Positions 1-10,381 of a stretch of DNA of 64,000 bases are shown here, piece after piece. A program made the position numbers and the translations under genes. The notes under the pieces are model-generated. The model did no database searches. It worked only from the letters and a program-made list of their open reading frames with translations, and was not told the DNA's origin. This DNA comes from Rutstroemia sp. NJR-2017a BVV2 (lineage: Eukaryota; Ascomycota; Leotiomycetes; Helotiales; Rutstroemiaceae), in the NCBI GenBank assembly GCA_002946415.1, contig NJPS01000010.1, positions 1,178,001 through 1,242,000 of the forward strand, in the 5' to 3' direction. The first letter of the stretch is position 1, and every line of letters starts with the position of its first letter.

Positions 1-252
1 GAATTCCAGCCTGAAAGATGGTTGGAGGGCCATGAAACGAGCGAAGCAAATAAACATTGGTTCGCTTTCGGAGCAGGTAGTAGAGCATGTATCGCAAGAA
101 ATCTGGCTACGATTGAGCTTTACATGGCCGTGGAGAGGGTGGTGGAAAGTGATGTTCTTCGCGGCGCGAAAGTATGCCAAGATGAGGTCGAACTATATGA
201 ATGGTTCAATGCAAGTGTGAAGGGCGAGAAGATGGAGCTCATCTGGAGCTAA
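1..252 (+). CDS. Cytochrome P450, C-terminal fragment cut by the window edge
   Basis: The frame is open from base 1 to a TAA at 250-252 and gives 83 residues, so only the last exon or part of it is present. It opens with EFQPERW, the usual PERW/PERF stretch before the haem loop, and then reads FGAGSRACIARNLA, the haem-binding FxxGxRxCxG motif with the axial Cys. The last glycine of the motif is Ala here, a change tolerated in some fungal P450s. The enzyme should be a haem-thiolate mono-oxygenase, normally anchored in the ER by an N-terminal helix that lies outside the window. Family and substrate cannot be told from this piece. No partner genes are visible to its right. Confidence 0.9.
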   Translation, partial: EFQPERWLEGHETSEANKHWFAFGAGSRACIARNLATIELYMAVERVVESDVLRGAKVCQDEVELYEWFNASVKGEKMELIWS

Positions 253-788
253 AAACTTTACCCTGAACCTTGTTATTGTTGTATACCCCTTTAAGAGAAC
301 TGATTCTCCATTATGAAGATGTTGTCTTTCATGAATCAACTCAAAAGCTCATGTCCAGATTTACTCTTTGAAAATAAGCATATATAATTTCTTGAATCAA
401 AGTTCTACATTGAAAGTCGGTTGTCATTTTTTAAACAGAAATACGAAAGTCTCCATTAGAAACAATCTCCCGAAAATCTGGCAATAGTTAGTGACTATCT
501 AAAAATGAACGCCGTATCCTATGTTCGTTACTACCTTGAATTCAACAAGACGCCACTGTCTGGCGGAATACCCATATACAACCCAAGTCTTTCCAATGAA
601 ACAAGCACACGCCCAGCCTCTTCACTCCTCTACCTGCGCTTGCCCTTCCATTAACCATTCCAATCGATCTTCAATCGTCACCCACCCTTTCTTTCCCTGC
701 ACAACAGCCCTTCTAATAACATCCTTCCACCTATCACGAATACTATTAGCATCTATACTCTTGATAGCTATTTCGAGTACATTAAGAC
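253..788. other. Gene-free stretch between P450 and next gene
   Basis: This is AT-rich sequence just after the P450 stop, then C/T-rich sequence. Short open frames occur, but none has family motifs or splice signals I trust. It probably holds the 3' ends of two convergent genes. Confidence 0.5.
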
Positions 789-1774
789 TTACTCATTAAA
801 CCATTCCTCCTCCCCCATAACCACACACCTCCTCCCCTCCTCCCCCCTCTCCACATCCGCAAACGGCCACACACTCCCCACAACCTCATACCTCTTCGCC
901 CCCTGAAACACCTTCGTAAAACTCGTCCACAGCCCCCCCGGCGGCCGCACCACAACCTTTGCATGCGTCACCGGAAACGTAATCGTCGTATGGCCTTTAT
1001 ACCCCGTCTGCGCCACCAAAGACAGCAACAGCCCTTGTAAGTGCTGGGTTGAGAAATTGGTGATTTGCCGGGTTAAGATAAATCTGCTTGGGTTAGTTCG
1101 ATTCGCAATATTCATTTCTGCTCGACTTGGATATGGGAAATAACTGGAATCTAGAGAACTCACTCCTTGGTTGTTGACCCATCACCACAATACATCTTAA
1201 CCCACTGTTCCAAGCCATCTAGGTGCGGTGCCTCCGCTTCCTTCGCACCACCCCTCCACCCTTTCTCCCCCCGCGCAATCACTTTCATGTAGTTCATCTT
1301 AGCCTTTCCCTCGCCTACGATCAACGACATGAGATTCATCTTGATATGAAAATCTACAGATTCGCGGCGTCCGACGATGTGGACCATAGGTTTGGGGGGC
1401 AGCGCGCAGAGGGAGTGTAAGAGGGGGAGGAGAGCAGAAGGTTGGTTTAGATGGGGGGCAGTGGATGTGATTTTGGTTTTATCGGAGGAGAGAGCGAATG
1501 TAGGGGGCTGGTAGTATGAGTAGGGGAGATTGGGGATGCCGGGGAGAGGGGCGGATGGTTGGCGGGCGGCGCGGGGTGGTGGTTGGGAGGGGATGTGTGG
1601 AGCGGAGTAGGCGGGCGGGGTGGAGAGGTCGTGGTGGTAGTTGGAGTCTTCGTTTGGGTAGTTATTTTCAATTTGGGTGTTCGAAGGGCCGGCTTCCGTT
1701 TCATCGGATGTAGGGTAGGAAGGCTCGAAATGTTCTTTGGAGGCTGAGGTTGAGGACTTTTCATGCGCCATCAT
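789..1774 (-). CDS. Conserved hypothetical protein with proline-rich N-terminus
   Basis: Two exons are read on the minus strand: 1774-1164 and 1083-789. The 80-nt intron has donor GTGAGT, a CTAAC branch-like site and acceptor CAG. They join to 301 residues. The first ATG in frame is at 1774; codons upstream need a GTG start. The first 120 residues are low complexity and rich in Pro, Ser and Asn (PPAYSAPHIPSQPPPRAARQ). The rest is compact, with GRRESVDFHIKMNLMSLIVG before the splice and GGLWTSFTKVFQGAKRYEVV near the end. It looks like a single globular fungal domain, with no transmembrane segment or signal peptide. I do not recognise the family and give no function. It runs in the same direction as bystin upstream. 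Confidence 0.7.
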
Positions 1775-2071
1775 GGGGATTTTCGGACTTCTCGCAATCA
1801 CTGTCCAAAACTCATTTATAAAATGCAGTCCAGTGGAAATAAATATAGGAAATGAACCTTGTGAGGAAAGATATCAAGATTGAGGGTGGATGTTTATAAT
1901 AAAGCATACCATTTCTTGCGATTCAGCTTCTGTGGCTGTGCAATTGATGCTGCCTAGAGATTCGTCACTAGCGGCAGAAAAGACTGCCAATAACAGATAA
2001 AGTGGGAAAAAGAGGCATTTGGGAGATAAAGGAGGTTGATTTACTTTTATATTGTTCAAAATGGGGACAAA

Positions 2072-3589
2072 TTAATCTATCATCATGGTATCATCGCCAT
2101 CAACTGTAGGGCCTTCAGGTTCCAAAACTACACCACGACCTCTTCCTGCAAGCAACTCCCTCCTCACTTCGGGTCCAATGGCACTATGACCCTTGGTTAA
2201 GAGCAAATCCAATAACGACTCTCTCTGATCTTCTGTAATATCGTTTCTGTACCTCTGAGCAAATGCCAGCAGGCACTGATGCCATATCACGGGCAGCTTC
2301 GTATCGTTTGACTGCTTCAAACCATCCATACCAGATTCTAGATCTTCTGGTCGGACACTCGCTGGATCAACGCTTCGGAATCGCATAAAGTGGAAAACAA
2401 GCGCATCAATGACCTGGTATGGTAGAGCGTATTTCTTGTCCAACAAAGCCTTGATGAAGATATTAGTGGCTCCACCTCCCTCAGTTCCAGCTGATGATTC
2501 CTGCGCAGCAATGTCGCAAAGTCCCTTGATCGCAGCGGCGGAGTGTAGAACTGGAATTGAAACTCGAACAAGAACACCTGAGATAATGCGTGCTTCTCGT
2601 AAAGTGCAGGTACCACTGGCGACTAACGGAAACAGGAATCCCTTAAAAAATGCAGCTGGCTTGTAGAGTCCTTTCTTCAGAGCTCTGAAAAGATGAACAT
2701 TGAGGTGGTTGGTATCCTGAATATCCTCTCTTACTTTTTCAAGTAAAATCATCTCCATGAATTTTTGTGCGATCGCCGGCGTTCTTGATACAAATATCCT
2801 CGTCGCTTCATAGCATGCGTTTGCTGTCCACTTGTCAGGGCGAGTGATCTCAATTATGTTTTCCCAGTTTGGGACGGTGGGTAGAATTTTGAACGGCTTC
2901 GGTAATTTTCCTGATTTGTACCGCGACAGTATCAGGCCGACTCTGCAGCATTGTCAGCGCCGTCCGATGATTTTCTAGTAGAGGTGAACTTACTTTGTGT
3001 AAACCTCTAAAACTTTAGGATGTACCTCAAAGCCGTCCTCTGGCGGTCCAGATGCATGAGCGCCAGGCTGTCCAGCTTGTTTTGCTTCGAACTGGGCGAT
3101 TCTGTCCATAATCAACGCGGTTAAATCTGTTCCCTGTTCTTCCTGCTCTCCATCTTCACCACCTCCCCAACCTTGCTTGAGAATCTGTGAAGGATCATCT
3201 TCGGCAGGGAAGAATTTTCCAAATGTGTCGCGATCCTCCGGATCTAATTCGATTTCCTCTACTTCTTCTTCCTCGTCTCCCCATTCTTCTGCGTCGTCGT
3301 CGCCGAACTGTGGTTCATCCTCATCCTCAAATCTCGACTCAAAGTCAAATGCTGTGTTCGCTTTCGCTGGTCTATCTTCTGCTTCAGCCTCCTCAGCTAG
3401 TTCCTGTCCAATTCTCAAAATTCTTCGCGACGATTTCGAGTCCACGAATTTCTCGCCCTCCTCCTCATGCCTTGACTTTCTTTTGGCAGATTTTGTCTTT
3501 AATGGTCCACTAGCAGTGAGATCATCTTCGAGTGGGTTATGTCGTCGCCCTTGTCGCGAGACATCCTTTGGACTTGTTGCCTTGGGCAT
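2072..3589 (-). CDS. ENP1: Bystin / ENP1, 40S ribosome biogenesis factor
   Basis: Two exons, 3589-2994 and 2942-2072, with a 51-nt intron (GTAAGT...CAG), encode 488 residues. The start chosen is the ATG opening MPKATSPKDVSRQGRRHNPL; an upstream in-frame extension has no family likeness. The first 190 residues are charged, with a basic stretch (KTKSAKRKSRHEEE) and a long acidic run around residues 95-125. The bystin domain follows, including VGLILSRYKSGKLPKPFK across the splice, KFMEMILLEKVREDIQD and LFRALKKGLYKPAAFFKGFL. In yeast Enp1 binds pre-40S particles in the nucleolus and cytoplasm and is essential for 18S rRNA maturation. The gene is head-to-head with the flavin oxidase at 3929, with 339 bp between start codons. 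Confidence 0.95.
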
Positions 3590-3928
3590 TGTGTTATGCG
3601 TATGATCTTTGATAATTCTCGTCAATGGCCGTTTTGCTTGGGAGAGAATTTCGAGAATAAAAATCGAAATGTTCAAAATTATTTTCGGTGGTTGCCGACG
3701 CTAAGATAAGCTTCCCCGCCAATTATCGAGCTGCTTTAATTCGGGCTCGTGGAAATGTTGGGCGGCATTAGCTCCGTAGACTTGGCTCTTATCTCCGCCT
3801 CCAAAAACATACTAGAGCAATGGTATCGCCGTTCTTCCCCAGAGCGTCGCGGTGATATCAGATGGAAGGCCCACGTATTGGAGTCTAGGTTCCTCACGAA
3901 TTTACCATATCCATGTTGAGTGTGGAAA
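3590..3928. promoter_or_regulatory. Shared divergent promoter, bystin and flavin oxidase
   Basis: 339 bp separate two divergent ATGs, so both promoters must lie here or overlap the 5' ends. I see no clear TATA box. Small frames inside carry no recognisable protein. Confidence 0.5.
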
Positions 3929-5311
3929 ATGGCAACCCCAGCCACCACTTCCTACCTCATCGTGGGCTCAGGAGTCTTCGGCACCTCCACAGCTTACCAT
4001 CTATCCATTGCACATCCAGGCTCCTCGATAATTGTCCTTGATCGCTCATCCACGTTCCCTTGCTCTCTTGGAGCCTCCTACGATTACAACAAGATCATTC
4101 GTGCCGACTACGGTAATATATTCTACTGTGAGCTTGCTCTCAAGGCACGCGAAGCTTGGAAGAGTAACTCTTTGTTCAAGCTATATTACCATGAGTCAGG
4201 GCTCGTGAATGTTGATGATACGGGCCTAGGCCGAAGAATCATTGCAAATTATGATAAATTAGGTGTCCAGGATCACCAGGCAAGGATAGTACGACCCGAT
4301 GTGATGAAGGAGGAATACGGTGGACTTTTCCGCGATGCAGATTGGACAGGCGCCGAAGATGTTTTCGTGAATGAAGGGAGTGGTTGGGCAGAAGCCACAG
4401 GGGCCTTGAGGGCCGTCACTGAAGCAGCGAAAGAGAATGGTGTTGAGTTCCGTCAGGGTGATGTTGTTGGCCTTTTACTCGACGAGAACGGCTGTTGTGA
4501 TGGCGTTAGGACGAGAGATGGGATGCTTCTGAAAGCAGATAAGATTATACTATCTACCGGTGCAGGAACTGCTTCATTACTAGCAGATAGCGGCCCACAA
4601 ACACCAGATATTCAGGCCGCGGATCGAATAACTGCTGCTGCAGTTGTTGTTGGGCATATAAAACTGAATCCAGACCAGTACGAACGATTTAAGCATACAC
4701 CGGTATTCATCCATGCTCTTAGTAATGTACTCGGTGGGTTGACTTCCAAGATTACTGAATTCTAGATGCTGATGACTACACAGGGGAAGTTCTACCGCCT
4801 ACCCCTGATGGCATTCTAAAATTTTGTGTGGATGTTAGTTTTAAGAATACTCTAAAACACGACAGCTCCCGACAACTAATATCTGCTCCACCAATTGCAC
4901 CGGATCAGGCACAGCATTTTGTGCCTGCCTCTATGCAAGATGAGTGCCGTAGAGTTATGAAAGGCATCTACGGCAGGGAAGTAGACGATTTGCAGTTTGA
5001 TTCTTTCCGAATATGCTGGTAAGTTACAGTGATATCTATCCCCAGGAGCTACTAAGATATTCAGGGACGGAATTACACCAAATCAGGATTTCATAATCTC
5101 CAGCCATCCACGTTGCCAGAGACTATTCATTGCTACCGGTGGCTCTTTCCATGGGTGGAAATTTCTCCCCATCATTGGAGATTACGTGGTGAAGCTGTTA
5201 GATGGCACGCTTGAGGAACACCTAGTCAAAAAATGGGCCTGGGACCGCGAGCAACATGGGAGTGCACATGAGAAGATAATCCCCAAGAGGGAGCTCAAAG
5301 ATTTGAAATAA
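3929..5311 (+). CDS. FAD-dependent amine oxidase, fructosyl-amino-acid/sarcosine oxidase-like
   Basis: Three exons, 3929-4733, 4784-5018 and 5065-5311, with introns of 50 and 46 nt, give 428 residues. The frame is open further upstream only with a GTG start, so ATG 3929 was chosen. Residues 9-18 (YLIVGSGVFG) are the Rossmann GxGxxG for FAD. The C-terminus has HPRCQRLFIATGGSFHGWKF, the hallmark of the sarcosine oxidase/amadoriase (DAO) family, in which FAD is often covalently held through a nearby Cys. Such enzymes oxidise fructosyl amino acids or secondary amines to release H2O2. No peroxisomal SKL-type tail is seen; the protein ends LKDLK. Exact substrate is uncertain. Confidence 0.9.
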
Positions 5312-5940
5312 AGAAGATGTCAAGGTGAGAACTCCTATTATGTATCTCCAGGGATGCACCAGTTCATGGACCAAATCTAAGACCTCTAATCTGACCGTTC
5401 AGATTTTATTTGACCAACCAAACGTTTTGTTTTTCATGTCTAACAAAGAGGTTATTCGGATTCGAGTGAAAGATTGGTCATCAGAGGGTGTACTAATCTT
5501 GGTCCAATTTCATAATTTGCTTGCTTGAGATACATTGTGCTAGCAAGGGCATGATAGTTTTATCATGCGGTATAAGAAATCCTTTGACACAGATGATTAT
5601 GTCTTAGCCCATACCCCGCTCCTCCAAGTGTAGGAGCTATCCTAAGCTTAGGAATCAGATGGAAAATCTTGATCGAAGGTACAGCACCGCTGTAGCGGAT
5701 CCTTGGTTGGATTGTAGGTAATGAAGACAACGCAATGCGTAATCACTCATTAGAGGCACCTTTTTGGAGCCACTGCAGTTGCTGTGTCCCAAAAATCTCT
5801 CGTGTCTCCAAATATTCGATCCAAGGAGATTGGAGTCTACCCTTAGGGCATGCTTCTCCTTTTCCAATGCAGTGTCGTCCGGGTGAGTGACCAACATGTA
5901 ATGGGGTAGAGCAAGTGGGCCAATACCCTTGCTTTCATCT

Positions 5941-6120
5941 TTAGCTCGCGTTCAGGGCTGCTTCTACGAGCTTTGCGGCCTGGGAAAACGGTTCATTTGA
6001 TACCAAGGCTGTGACGATCTCGGTATCTAGGATACTGTGCCCATCGCCTACTTGCAACAGACTGCTTCGGACCTCCGGATTAACCAAAGTCTCTATAGTC
6101 TGGTGGAGCGCTAGTATTCT
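5941..6120 (-). pseudogene. Possible C-terminal remnant of an unidentified gene
   Basis: On the minus strand an open frame ends at a TAA at 5943-5941. Its last residues read like ordinary globular protein, for example LLQVGDGHSILDTEIVTAL and then NEPFSQAAKLVEAALNAS. Stops lie directly upstream in frame near 6130. An intron acceptor (CTAG at about 6112) is possible, but no upstream exon was found. It could be the tail of a decayed enzyme or chance. The family was not recognised. Confidence 0.25.
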
Positions 6121-7597
6121 ATGATACTAGTCGAGGGGTATTTCTAAGCAGAAATGCTGTGATAGCAGACAGGATAGTTAGGCAATGGTGGTAGCTCCAC
6201 TTATGTTCTGTGGTTATGACCATGTGCTGTCTATCCATATCTTATTCAGCATTTCTCTTGCCCACAGAGGAAAGTAATGGCCAGTAAGTAGAATCAAGAA
6301 CAGAAGCCGGAGCCCGAGACGGAGACACAGACGGAGACGGAATCTTGGTCAATCCGTAGACGAAACAACTTCACCGACGAGCGACGGTAGAGCAGATGTA
6401 CCGTTCAAGTCCTAAGAAACCTGTCACAAGGAATTAACTCTCTCATGGTCTGCCAAGAATGATCCTGGAAGTTTATGGGCCATTGGCGCAATGGCACATG
6501 CCGGTTATGCGGACGTTGGAGTCGTGGTTTCGTGGAGGGATGCCGAAAGTCTCCGGCCATTGAATCAAAACGGCCGCCCACATCTACATACAGTTAGTCA
6601 CATCTATCTCATCCACATCTCATGAGTTTTCGAACGCGTGGAATGACCTATTCATCATAGTGCTTGTGCCGTGGTAGTATCTCCACCTGGAATCTTACCA
6701 TGTTACCATGAACGGGAAGCAGACTGAATTGTATCTAGCCTCCGCAAATACCAAAAATTTAGAATCTGGAATGCGCGCCATGGTACTTACCTAATGATCT
6801 CGCAATGCTTAGATCGAATAATTTTTCGGGCCTGCAATATAAAAGCTATGCACGACGATTAGTAATTGTCTCTTGCTGTACCCTACCCTGGCACTTTTGC
6901 TTACTTGTCCATTTAAAGTTCTGACATAAAGTGACTAGATTCCGCTGTACCCACTACCGATATTTATGTAAACATTGATCATGTTTACGATTTGCTGACG
7001 ACCTACATTATTCATCACGAATGGGGCTGCGGGGGCTGCCGAGTGTGCATGGTCCAACCAATCACATCACGGTCTGAACGGAACGAGCCCGCAATTACAG
7101 AATATGTAATGTTGGCTTATACGGTTTTCAGATCCGCATATGATGTATGTCCCGCAATGGAGGTGCATTAAGCTTAAGTTCATGGCTTAGTCAAGACTTT
7201 GCATCCAACTCTTAACAGCTTATTGGGCATGTCGCCCAAGGTTGTCGAGGGTAAGACACTCAGACTGGTGCAGCACGTGCTGTATTAGCTTCACTATGTC
7301 GCACTTGGCGGTTGCTTACAAACAGGTAGGCAGAAGTCTAGTCCGGTGTAACTCTTCGCTTGAAATGAGAAGACGGCCGGAAATAGTGAGACCGACGTTG
7401 TAGTCTCCTCGCCTCCTCTGGAGTTTGGCTTGGTTGCTTCGGACCGTGAGATGAATTGACGATGTACATTTGAGTTTGTACCAGGGACCTGGCATTTTCG
7501 CCATCACCTGGTGAGATTAAGTGGAATATGGGCGGTGAAGTGGGAATAGATGCACAATGAATAGGCCTTGATATCTTTCGCCGTGTGTAGCAAAAGG

Positions 7598-7603
7598 TAT
7601 AAA
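7598..7603 (+). promoter_or_regulatory. TATA box of the YcaC-like hydrolase gene
   Basis: TATAAA lies 106 bp before the ATG at 7709, in a spacing usual for fungal promoters. The intervening leader is CA-rich with several CATCA repeats. Confidence 0.5.
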
Positions 7604-7708
7604 GAGTGTAGATCCGTCCTCTCAATACCAGCCATCAACATCACCTCAATCATCTCTTCATCATCACAAGCAGAACAACCAAAACCAGAAGCCTCTTCAA
7701 CCAACAAC

Positions 7709-8822
7709 ATGAAGTTCTCAAACGTTTACTCTCTGATTTTGGCATCCGCCATGGCAGTCGAAGGTTGGCTACTGTCATTCCCTCAAGGTTTTCAACAGAG
7801 GCTGATCTCATCACAGGTTATACTTTCGATCGTCTCAACAAGAGCGATGCCGTATGTCTGACTCCAAGTCCAACCCAGGCTATTTTCCCTTTCTTCGTTG
7901 AATTCAAGCTGAGGCAAATTGATAGGCACTACTTGTGATTGATCACCAGATTGGACTTTCCCAGCTGGTGAGAGACTATGATCCCGCAGTGTTCAGACAG
8001 AACATTCTGGGCCATGCAGCGCTCGGCAACCTTTTCAACCTTCCTACTATCTTGACCACTTCGGCCGAGACAGGTATGTTGAAGTCTATCGGTTTCAGAC
8101 GGGTAGTAACTAAATCTTCACAGGACCAAACAGCGCTTTGCCAGCAGAGGTTATTGCTGTAAGTGTTAATGATCCCTTGTGTATGATCATGGCTCATTCT
8201 TGCAGATGCACCCCAATGCCCCCTATATCAAGCGTCAAGGAGAAGTCAACGCTTGGGACAACCCTGATTTCCGTGCCGCCGTCGAGGCAACTGGCAAGAA
8301 ACAGTTGATCATCGGTGGAATTGTCACCGAAGTTTGTGAGTAGCCTCCGACAGCCATTTCTGGGAGACTGTTTCAAAACTAACACTACTAGGCACCTCTT
8401 TCCTCGCCTTGTCACTTGTCGAGGCTGGATATGATGTTTGGGCCAATACTGAAGCAAGTGGTACTTTCAGCGACAAGCTTGCCGCCGATGCCAACAGGAG
8501 AATGGAACAAGCAGGTGTTCATCTCATGGGTCTCTTCGGAATGGCCATGGATTTGATGAGAGATTGGTATTTTGCCCCGCACCTATCCCACACATGAGCG
8601 AGCATAAATATTGACTAAGTAACAGGAGAAACACCCCCGGTGCTAAGGAGGTCCTTCCATTCGTTGACCAGTAAGTTCTGACATCTAACGTGCAAATACT
8701 ACTATGATGCTGATTAATAAACTAGATACATCGTGCCTTACTCCTTGGTGGCCAGAGCACACGGCTGGGCCATTGAGAACGGAACCTTGATTGACGGAGA
8801 GCAGTCAATCCTCAATTACTAA
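7709..8822 (+). CDS. Isochorismatase-fold hydrolase, YcaC type, with predicted signal peptide
   Basis: Eight exons join to 239 residues: 7709-7763, 7817-7851, 7926-8073, 8124-8158, 8206-8335, 8392-8566, 8626-8670 and 8726-8822. All introns are GT-AG and keep frame. After a hydrophobic N-terminus (MKFSNVYSLILASAMAVEG) the protein follows the bacterial YcaC pattern: LLVIDHQIGLSQLVRDYDP, NLPTILTTSAETG, INAWDN-like VNAWDNPDF, TGKKQLIIGGIVTEVC and TEASGTF. Candidate catalytic residues are Asp36 and Cys135 with a basic residue near position 100. YcaC proteins are cysteine hydrolases of unknown substrate, normally without a signal peptide. The N-terminus suggests secretion or a vacuolar route here. 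The gene is convergent with the Gfo/Idh gene. Confidence 0.92.
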
Positions 8823-9265
8823 ATTGTACACTCGCAACGGTGATAACGATGTACGGCTGAAGAACTTGATTGTCATCTTGTCAGCATATCTCACGCGTAT
8901 CTCGCTTTCGTCACTTCAAGGAGATCAGGGTATGAGCAAAGCACAAAATCTTGACTGAAGTATTCTCGGATGTTTCGGTTCATGGAAAGCTCCAGTGTTG
9001 TTCTGGGAGGCGGATTTGTTTTCAAACTGATCGGGGACTGGTAATATTCTTGACGACCTATTTAAAGCTAGAATTTTTTCATTGCAGAGAGTAGTCTCGT
9101 AACAAAAGTCTCTATAACACTTTAAAAGCCATATTTCCATCCCGTGATGTAATGTTCGTCTAATATTGTGAATAACATTGATTGCAAGGCTGTCGAGTCC
9201 TGGAGTGGCCGGCTTGATGCAAGCACTTTCACGGACACTTCTTTTCTGAGAGCCATGTACCTCAC
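8823..9265. other. Convergent 3' intergenic stretch
   Basis: This lies between the 3' ends of the YcaC-like gene and the Gfo/Idh gene. I see no gene and no repeat. Confidence 0.5.
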
Positions 9266-10381
9266 TTAGTTCCTTTCTCCAGCGATATGGAGACCATCGA
9301 TTCTGACAGTCTCTCCGCACTTCATTGAGCGTCTCACGGCCTCGCAAACAATCATTGCACTCAGCCCCTCCTTCCCGCTACACACTGGCTCCTTCCCTTC
9401 TTTAACAACCTGCACTAAATTCTCAATCTGCTCATCAAATGGTACAATGCTTTCATTGACCCGTATCTCTCCTCTGCTCAATACATCATTCCAAGCTGAT
9501 TCACCCTTCCCGTCCTCATAACTGAAGCGTACCATATCGGGTACACTTACTGAGCCTTTCGTACCCAATATTCTGTAAAACCCACCTGTGCCGTCATTTT
9601 GGTCAACCTTTGGAATACTGGGATTTTCACCTGTTCCAGCTTCGAAATTCCAGGGCGAGGGAACAGCATCACTTAGCAGAAAGCTTCCCACAACCCCGGT
9701 CTCGAACCTAAGGATTATAGCACATCCCTCTTCTGCATCATAACCTCTTGTCTTCTCACTCTCAAAAGCAGACACCGTAACGACTTTTCCGAGTAGATAT
9801 TGTAGTAGATCAACCTCATGTATCAAATTGATAAGAACCACGCCTCCACTCTCACCATTCCGTCTCCACTCACCAATTCCAGAGAAATATGATTGCGGTT
9901 TCTTCAACGCCCATATTCCTTGCACAGCAATCACTCGCCCCAGCTTCCCTGAATCCAGTTCGGCCTTGGTAGATATGAGGTAGGGGTTGAATCTTCGATG
10001 ATGCCCAACTAATATCACTGCCCCTTTTTCTTCTGCCACGGACAGCAGTTTAATCCCTTCTTGTATAGAAGTTGAGATGGGCTTCTCGACAAGGACGTAT
10101 TTGATGCCTGCCTCGATGCACGATATCGATATTGGAACGTGGGTAGAATTCGGTGTGCAGATTAGGACTGCGGTGGGGAGCGGGGCCGAAGAGAGGAGGG
10201 AGGATATCGCATCGTGATAGGGAGTGGAAAGAGACCTAGCAATTTCAATCGCATGCGGAGCGGGGTCTGTGAGGGAGTGCAACACGGATTGAGGATTGCG
10301 GAGGATCGATTGAGCGTGTCTGGGTCCAATTAGGCCTGAGCCTATGAGCGCGATTGATACAGGTGGAGCTGCTGCCGTCAT
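9266..10381 (-). CDS. Gfo/Idh/MocA family NAD(P)-dependent dehydrogenase
   Basis: A single exon of 371 residues begins at the ATG opening MTAAAPPVSIALIGSGLIG; an upstream in-frame Met is also possible but adds no family sequence. The N-terminal Rossmann fold has ALIGSGLIGPRHAQSI (GxGxxGxxH). The family's EKP motif is present in KYVLVEKPISTS, followed by GHHRRFNPY and the substrate-side stretch GGVVLINLIHEVDLLQYLLG with the usual D/H pair. Family members oxidise or reduce sugars, inositols and related polyols. The gene is divergent from qutC (3-dehydroshikimate dehydratase) across 1.28 kb and may belong to the quinate cluster, but nothing in the sequence fixes the substrate. Confidence 0.92.
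   Translation of the reverse strand: MTAAAPPVSIALIGSGLIGPRHAQSILRNPQSVLHSLTDPAPHAIEIARSLSTPYHDAISSLLSSAPLPTAVLICTPNSTHVPISISCIEAGIKYVLVEKPISTSIQEGIKLLSVAEEKGAVILVGHHRRFNPYLISTKAELDSGKLGRVIAVQGIWALKKPQSYFSGIGEWRRNGESGGVVLINLIHEVDLLQYLLGKVVTVSAFESEKTRGYDAEEGCAIILRFETGVVGSFLLSDAVPSPWNFEAGTGENPSIPKVDQNDGTGGFYRILGTKGSVSVPDMVRFSYEDGKGESAWNDVLSRGEIRVNESIVPFDEQIENLVQVVKEGKEPVCSGKEGLSAMIVCEAVRRSMKCGETVRIDGLHIAGERN

Larger units (their letters stand above)
5312..7708. other. Gene-poor 2.4 kb region
   Basis: No intact gene is seen. A 6-nt-like purine repeat (GGAGAC/CAGACG units) sits near 6310-6345. A stop-closed minus-strand frame at 5941-6120 reads like a broken C-terminus and is listed separately. 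The rest has scattered short frames with no motifs. The last 100 bp hold the promoter of the gene at 7709. Confidence 0.5.

Noticed and set aside
1874..2059. Small frame with hydrophobic start resembling a secreted peptide
   Set aside because: It lies in the short gap between two genes, with no splice or promoter support and weak composition.
3177..3605. Long plus-strand Ser-rich frame
   Set aside because: It is the antisense of the acidic Glu/Asp run in bystin; codon composition explains it.
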